From positions 19,808 to 83,807 of the forward strand of contig JAAPAO010000090.1 of the NCBI GenBank assembly GCA_013115145.1: 64,000 bases of DNA, written 5' to 3'. The first letter of the stretch is position 1. Each line of letters starts with the position of its first letter. The translations under genes were made by a program, and so were the position numbers. This document shows, in pieces, positions 58,370 through 64,000 of the stretch. Below the pieces are notes generated by a model, which ran no database searches, was not told the DNA's origin, and saw only the letters and a list, made by a program, of their open reading frames with translations. The DNA comes from Perkinsus chesapeaki. Its lineage: Eukaryota; Perkinsozoa; Perkinsida; Perkinsidae.

Positions 58370-61300
58370 TTACATGATACTGTGTGCATGATACCAACTG
58401 TTTGAATGGACTCCACGGTAGGAAACTAACACAGAACCCCCTGGGTATGGGTACCTTGCCAGGACTATGTCTCCATCATCTTTCGGGGCTGACATAGGCG
58501 GACGGGTCTTTCGCAGAGCTATACCACGTCTGAGCTCTCGAACGCAATTCTGGTGCCCCTCGCGACAGGCATCCTAGAAATATGTATAATACGACAAAGT
58601 ACCGCCAGCCTTACCATAAGCGGGGTATTCGTATAGCGGTCCTTCGACTCTGGATCCGCACCCAAACACATGAGTAGCTTAGCTGTCTCCCTGTGTCCAT
58701 TAGATACTGCCAGATGCAGTGCAGTGCGGAGATCGTAATCGGGCGTACGTACGTCGATTCCTCTGAAAGATGCAGCAGCGTAAGCTAGTAACAGGTTGAT
58801 ACGGGGAGATCACGGCTCACCTAGCTGCTAAGTGTCTTATTCTAATTGCATCTCCAACTGCAGCACTCCACCACAAACTTGAGTACTCCGTCAAGGAGAA
58901 GTTAGTGAGCACGTCAACTGAGGTAAGAGACATATTTACTACCTTAAGCTACATGAGCCGTACTTTGAGCGCTTGTCCGCCATCGGAAGGTATCCCCAAG
59001 GCAGTTGCGAATACGATGTTCCACTAGAGGGTGATTAGGAGGGTTAGTTGCCTGAAGCGAACAGGAAACAAAACAGAAATACAAAAAAGGCAATATCGAT
59101 GGCCACCACCGCAACAGATGCCTACCTCGTCAGTAATGGTATCTTGTGGCCCACCAAATGCATGCACAGGCAAGCGCTTGGAGAGCATCTGGCAAAACTT
59201 TACGCCGCGGACTGAGTTGCCGAGGGCATCCAATCTCGGAGAAAATGTGGCGATTCCACAAACGCCGGGAATTACTATACACAGTACTCCCGATACCTGA
59301 CAGTGAGAATAGCAAAGCTAAGTGACTCGTAACAGACTTACTCCTGACTTGGCCGGAAACCCACAGGTAAAGGCAAACTCGCCAGAGTAGTCATACATAC
59401 CACAGCTCATCATCATGGATAAACAAGAGGACACAGTGTCCTGACTAAACACACGTTCACCTGAAGGAGCAGACAGTGGCATAACGACGTCTCAGAGAGC
59501 TGTTAAACCATACCTGTCTTTGGACAGATGCCGCCGTTCGCCAAAGTGGCTGCGACAACTGACATCTGCTCGCAATCGAGCTCCAATGAGCACCTGCAAC
59601 GTCTATGGGAATCCCAGAGGTCCCGCGAACTCACCATTGGAAGTAGGATTCGAGAGTCTTCTGGATATCGGTATTCGGAGGGAAAGCGTTCTCCTCGGCC
59701 ATCATATAAGCAAGGCAGTAATTACGATTAGCAGTAGCTCGCTCGCCCATAAAAGTATCATACCTTACCAAAAGGGGAGTGATAAGATAATGCGACAAAG
59801 CTACTTACTGAATATGAGGGCGCCTGGACATACCCCCCAAATGTTGCCATATCTCTGTTACTGTCTCATAACGTTCCCATTCTGATTTATCCATATATAG
59901 AAGTGAGGATACCATTATAGCACCTACACCAGACATTCCCAAACTTGCTTGCACATCACCCCGTAATAGTGTTATACTACACTAACCATATCAGCATCGG
60001 TTACAGGTTACTAAGATTCAGCCCCCCTTACAGTAAGCATGTGTGAATAGTTATTATCATTAGCCACTAGGGGGCCACATTGTGCTAGGTGGTCTCCCAT
60101 TATACCCCCTCCCTATACTACCAGCATTGATTAAAGGGTTATGTGGTATCCCCTTGGGCTTTAATAGGACTCTTTCATTAAAATTCCGTCCACTTGGTTC
60201 GTGTCCGACATGCTCATGTACCTTATTAACAGCTCGTTCGAAAAAGTACTCCACTAGCAACAGGAAAAACTTCACACCAAGATTCCCTTCAACTGCACAC
60301 CATCGATTTGCGCACCGGGATTTCACCGTTGAGATTCTTTCGGGTTTGTTACAATTTCCTCTCAACTCTACAAGATCGAAACGCCATCCATTCCGTAATA
60401 TATCCGTCGACCTTTCCCATCCCTCCAGTCCAAAGCCACCCACCCTTAAACAGTACCTTATCTTTCCCATGTAACTCTACTGCCATACAGTAGTTAAGAG
60501 GCTTGCACGTTGACTGTAGACAGAATGGCACCTGAGAGATAAGCCTTAGTCGGGGATGCTGGGCCACGTCCTGCCTTGCTGTCACCAATACAGTAACGTT
60601 GAGCATGAACACTGCAAACACTAATCGCCCAGTAATCTGGATTCACAGTCGCCAAGGTTGGAATGTAGTCGGCCTGAAGGAACCCTGAGATTCACGCGCC
60701 ACGAAATTCCCTTTGTTACGTTTTTGCCTTCAGTACAATCTTGTAGATCTTTATATGCGTCATTAATAACATCACAGAACGCTTCAAAATCTGATATGGC
60801 CAACTCACCGCGGAATGCTTTGCCGACCTGAACCGATCTTCGCTGCGCCACGAAATTGCCACTTACGAGCTCATTGCTGGTCTTTAGTGTCTGGAATCGC
60901 TCAAAGTCCACAAAGTCTTGGCTCTTCAATTCCTTGTACGTATTTCGCATACGCCCATCCGAAGTAGCTGAGTCAAGCGAAAGGATGCATGTAAGATACA
61001 CTATGAGATTCCAATGACGGTGGTGACGACGCGTAAAACCCAAGATCTGTGTAACTCCTCAAGTAGCTCGTATTCACTACAGCAGCACTGCGATCAACGT
61101 AAATCACCCCGGTTGCCATCTCAACCTCGAAATCCGGGCAATGTCACAACCCCGTCTGCGAGAGACAGAAATATTTCCCCGACTTGCATCACAACAGGAG
61201 ATATATCTCCTGCATTACAATGACCCCGTACTACCCAATCCCGACCTCTTCAGAAACTGCAGGAGCTTAACGCTGTCCACTTTACCATTCTCGTCGGGCT

Positions 61301-61395
61301 ACTTTGAAAAACGTCATTGCTGTTTCATCCACCAGTATCCTTCCTACCTCCAATGCCTTGAAGATATCTTTGGAAGATATCTTACCTCGACCCAT
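58370..61395 (-). CDS. Glutaminase with ankyrin repeats, copy 2 (intact active site)
   Basis: Hydrolyses glutamine to glutamate and ammonia; animal homologues are mitochondrial and form tetramers or filaments. Start ATG 61395: [20 protein letters not shown] then [17 protein letters not shown]. Landmarks: [20 protein letters not shown] (~60815), [20 protein letters not shown] (~60640), the catalytic block [20 protein letters not shown] (~60480-60535) with Ser and Lys of the S-x-x-K motif, [19 protein letters not shown] (~60190-60240), [11 protein letters not shown] (~60120-60150), [24 protein letters not shown] (~59150-59220) and C-terminal ankyrin repeats ([30 protein letters not shown]; ~58620-58760), ending at stop 58370. 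Two introns (at ~60700 and ~60850) carry the AATTTCGTGGCGC motif. No obvious mitochondrial leader is visible at this start. Confidence 0.88.
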
Positions 61396-62009
61396 GTTAG
61401 ATACTAGGCGAGCTCGAGCGAGGGGCGTACTAAAAACGTTAAACTAGCTATTAACATGATATTCCAGAAATTATAGAAAGCAATGAGGAGCTTGCTCCAA
61501 TGCGCATACATCATCATTTTAGCGACACTAGAGAAAATGTGAGATTCTCATCATGGCAGTAGCCGTTGATTTGCGATCAGACTACGCGAGAAAAGAATAT
61601 TCTTCGGAATCTACTGCAAAGCCAACCGCCAAGGTAAGCTCAGATATGCGATACTCTCGGGGAAACGATAATGGCTTTCCTCGACACTAGAAGACTAGCA
61701 GCAGTTTTCCGGTGGAAAGGACCACCCTCCTTCCGCACTAGCCTAGGATTCTAATATGTGACAATAATGACTAATATCCGAAGCTCGTCGAGTATGACAG
61801 TTAGCCTTGTTGGTTGAGTCTCCGTTCCAGTACACCATCTCCAATCGAGAACGGCCACAACCACCCTCACAGCTAGATAAAGTACACACTAACACTGAGA
61901 GATATACAAATCCACCGTTATCTGTATTTTAGAAAGAAGGTTCTATTGCCTCCTGTATCCCCACCAGTGAGAAAATGTATCTATTCCTCCCCAACTATCA
62001 TCCCGTTCA
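61396..62009. other. Intergenic, upstream of glutaminase copy 2
   Basis: 614 bp without supported coding sequence; the promoter of copy 2 and possibly a missing leader exon would be here. Confidence 0.45.
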
Positions 62010-62354
62010 CTACTCGTCCTCATCATATCCTCTATCGCTCGAATTCTCACTGAAGCTGGCATGCCGATGAGCTCTACCGCCAACCTCAGATACGCATCTT
62101 GAAGAGGTCGGAGATGATGCTGATGGAGATGTCAGATCCTCCCCGTTCGGCGCTCCTTTCGCTGGTGATCTGAAACTCCGTGTAAATGACGGAAGACCAA
62201 GGAAAGCGTGACACCTGGGTAGAGGATACCGGCTAGACCGGTCAAGGTCGATCGTCATCTTGGGGGTGCCTGACCATAAACACTTATACGTTTCCCCGTT
62301 TCCCTCTGTTATGGTACTTGTCTTTGATGACTGGAAGGTCTCTTTGGCGGCCAT
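62010..62354 (-). CDS. Small Ser-rich orphan protein
   Basis: Not recognised. ATG 62354 starts MAAKETFQSSKTSTITEGNG; the frame continues KMTIDLDRSSR, and a 62 bp GT-AG intron then joins in phase to SPAKGAPNGEDLTSPSASSP ... HASFSENSSDRGYDEDE, stop at 62010. Without splicing the same frame is also open, so the intron is optional. About 95-115 aa, disordered in character with an acidic tail. Confidence 0.55.
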   Translation of the reverse strand: MAAKETFQSSKTSTITEGNGETYKCLWSGTPKMTIDLDRSSRYPLPRCHAFLGLPSFTRSFRSPAKGAPNGEDLTSPSASSPTSSRCVSEVGGRAHRHASFSENSSDRGYDEDE

Positions 62355-63584
62355 TGAACGAGCACCGCAATCAACGTAAAACTTGAAGCAGCACTGCAAT
62401 GAACGAGAAGGATTGTCTTGTAATGCCCATAGCCCATTTCAACACATCAAACACAACAACAGTCGAGTGACGAGAGGGAGAACATGTTTCTGCATTCCTA
62501 CTCTAGCGATTAACACTACAATGCTGGTAAGGTCCGATTTCCGACGGGAATGTCAGATAGAGCTTGAAATACGAAAGTTTGATACATGAATCCGAGCCAT
62601 AACATCCGTAACATATCCGAGAATGGGCCTCAAGCCGTCCGCTCTCTCTGGTTGCAAAGTTATGACGTCATTTGAAAACACTCCAAGATTGCTCGGAGGC
62701 CGGTAGATGGGCGAGTACGTTAAGAATATCGTCCAGCCATAAATTATGGCTGAACCTGCGACCTGATTATGGCCTATAATCAGGTCGCAGGTTCAATTCG
62801 AGGTTAGTGCCGAATTCTTCGTCATATTCATCTGGCGCGCGCGCTTTTCGAGCAATTCGTCGCGCGCCGCGAAATGGTTAAGATCGCGCGGAATTGCGGA
62901 GCTGAATACTGTAGATCTCTGTCCACGATTTCCCAACATCGCCTTTGAATTGACTAGTGGAACCCGTCGCTCCGCTCCAGTGTTATATTCCCATTTGATG
63001 TAGTAGAATAATGTGTATATAGATGGTGTTATAACGTGGTATGCATTAATTTAATGAATTTCACTAACTCAACACTCAAGAAATAATGTACACCTGAGTT
63101 GCACTACCCATCATGCGTGAATGATTCAAGTGAATAGCAACAACAGAGATATGTAAACCATCTATCCGGCTCCAAGGGGTTGTGGTTGACGTAGTTATAG
63201 CAATAAAATCTAACCGTGCATAGCGCGACGAAGCAGGCGGGAGGTTTATGATGTAGATCAGTAGCAAGTTTGCGTATCCATTTTCGAGACTCCAGAGCGA
63301 GGTGGAAAGCGACGAATAGCGCTGGTTCAGAGTGTAGCGACAAATCTGGGGTCTAGAGGAACTCATGAGCTGGCTTCTAGATTAATAGTAGTAAAGTACA
63401 GATTATACATGGCAGACATTCGTATAGCTACAACAGAAGTGGTCAGATTGTGTGACTCAGATATCAAACAATTTGTCAAAAAACTTAATAAATAATTTCA
63501 GTAATTATACAGCGTAATACGTTGAACGTGTTGTAGTAATGCGTAGGTAGCAACGTACGCTAGGTGAGAAATGCTTATGATTGG
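62355..63584. other. Intergenic with CGCG-rich patches; likely 3' flank of the helicase element
   Basis: 1.2 kb. Holds hairpins at 62736-62794 and GC-rich CGCGCG runs at 62830-62895. A minus-strand frame at 63076-63366 lacks conserved features. If the helicase at the right edge belongs to a Helitron, its 3' terminus would fall in this stretch. Confidence 0.45.
62736..62794. repeat. Two adjacent hairpins, one with 19-bp perfect arms
   Basis: Arms 62752-62770 and 62776-62794 (GAACCTGCGACCTGATTAT and its complement) surround a 5-base loop. Directly left, AGCCATAAATTATGGCT forms a smaller hairpin. The long arm contains AACCTGCGACCT, also present at 55964-55975 in a glutaminase intron next to a T-arm-like GGGATCGAACC. 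Confidence 0.85.
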
Positions 63585-64000
63585 TCATGACAAAATCTCT
63601 CGATAAACGACGTTTGTTGTGAGTAGTTGAGTAGTAGTTGGATTGCGTGCAGAGTTTGTGTTGGTGTTGTATGTATAGGAGGATTGATCAACGACAAACT
63701 TAATGTTTGCGGGATCTCCCACGCGTGAGGCAGCTACATAAAGTTGACCATGATTGAAGACTGGTTGTGGGAGATACACACCTACTTTTTTTAGTGACTG
63801 ACCTTGAGCTTTATTAATTGTAACACACAAAGACGGTCGTATAGGGAATTGACGACGTTTGAAAGAGAATGGCAAGTCGGAATCTGACGGGCTGAGTGCA
63901 ATTCGGGGGATCAAGAGCTCTGTACCGGCATGAGAACCTGTAAGCATGGTAGCTTTGATGAGTCTGACTGGGTCACCGATCATTTGTGTCACGACATACC
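63585..64000 (-). CDS. Pif1/Helitron-type DNA helicase, C-terminal part (runs off the window)
   Basis: The last ~135 residues are visible, open to the right edge: LTGSHAGTELLIPRI, FKRRQFPIRPSLCVTINKAQ GQSLKKVGVYL and QPVFNHGQLYVAASRV, the conserved helicase end motifs of the Pif1-like superfamily 1B helicases that are abundant as Helitron-encoded copies in many eukaryotes. Motif V/VI residues (TINKAQGQS, YVAASR) are intact. The tail after KFVVDQ is Asn/Thr-rich. Whether it is a host Pif1 or part of a Rep-helicase transposon cannot be told without sequence to the right. Confidence 0.88.
   Translation of the reverse strand, partial: YVVTQMIGDPVRLIKATMLTGSHAGTELLIPRIALSPSDSDLPFSFKRRQFPIRPSLCVTINKAQGQSLKKVGVYLPQPVFNHGQLYVAASRVGDPANIKFVVDQSSYTYNTNTNSARNPTTTQLLTTNVVYREILS

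Noticed and set aside
1-64000. CRISPR arrays, operons, bacterial promoters or riboswitches
   Set aside because: None seen; spliceosomal introns throughout show the DNA is eukaryotic.

Overview
The window reads as nuclear DNA of a gene-dense protist, most like an alveolate of the Perkinsus type. That placement is an inference. The direct evidence is a typical eukaryotic gene set (PARP, VPS35, cytosolic ribosomal protein L30, polycystin channel, CCCH and Cys/His-repeat zinc proteins), almost every gene cut by many tiny GT-AG introns (mostly 34-60 bp, about 45 bp typical), and a ClpC chaperone whose N-terminus looks like the two-hydrophobic-segment leader of relict-plastid proteins. Gene models were rebuilt by hand: an exon was joined only when GT/AG (once GC/AG) borders, codon phase and, where possible, family alignment agreed. 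Exon borders given as exact numbers were checked for phase; others are approximate.

Layout, left to right. Plus strand 1-10308: PARP1-type poly(ADP-ribose) polymerase (5' end outside the window), an unrecognised Gly/His-rich gene, and a 991-residue orphan nuclear-looking protein. Minus strand 10544-17410: a perilipin/LEA-like 11-mer repeat protein, a tandem CCCH zinc-finger protein, a secreted pepsin-like aspartyl protease, and RPL30. Plus 18272-19390: two small orphans. Minus 20362-23020: a coiled-coil orphan and a MGNCCC-starting (probably dually acylated) membrane-associated protein. Plus 23372-32437: a TauD/TfdA 2-oxoglutarate dioxygenase, a serine carboxypeptidase, a short coiled-coil protein and an orphan. 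Minus 32783-37338: VPS35 of retromer. Plus 37649-46640: a Cys/His-repeat (WRKY19-like) zinc protein, a PKD2/TRPP polycystin channel and two orphans. Minus 47278-64000: a tandem array of three related secreted Cys-containing proteins, ClpC, two tandem glutaminases with C-terminal ankyrin repeats, a small Ser-rich protein, and the 3' part of a Pif1/Helitron-type helicase running off the right edge.

The genes do not form one pathway; this is a eukaryotic chromosome segment with strand-switching clusters of unrelated genes. The points most worth following are the lineage-specific secreted gene array (47.3-50.0 kb), the pair of tandem glutaminases of which one has lost or displaced active-site residues, a carboxypeptidase with both carboxylate-recognition acids replaced, a plastid-type leader on ClpC, and a short GC-rich motif that recurs inside introns of unrelated genes. 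Mobile-element traces are few: a decayed Ty3/gypsy RNase H fragment, several foldback (hairpin) sequences, and the helicase fragment.
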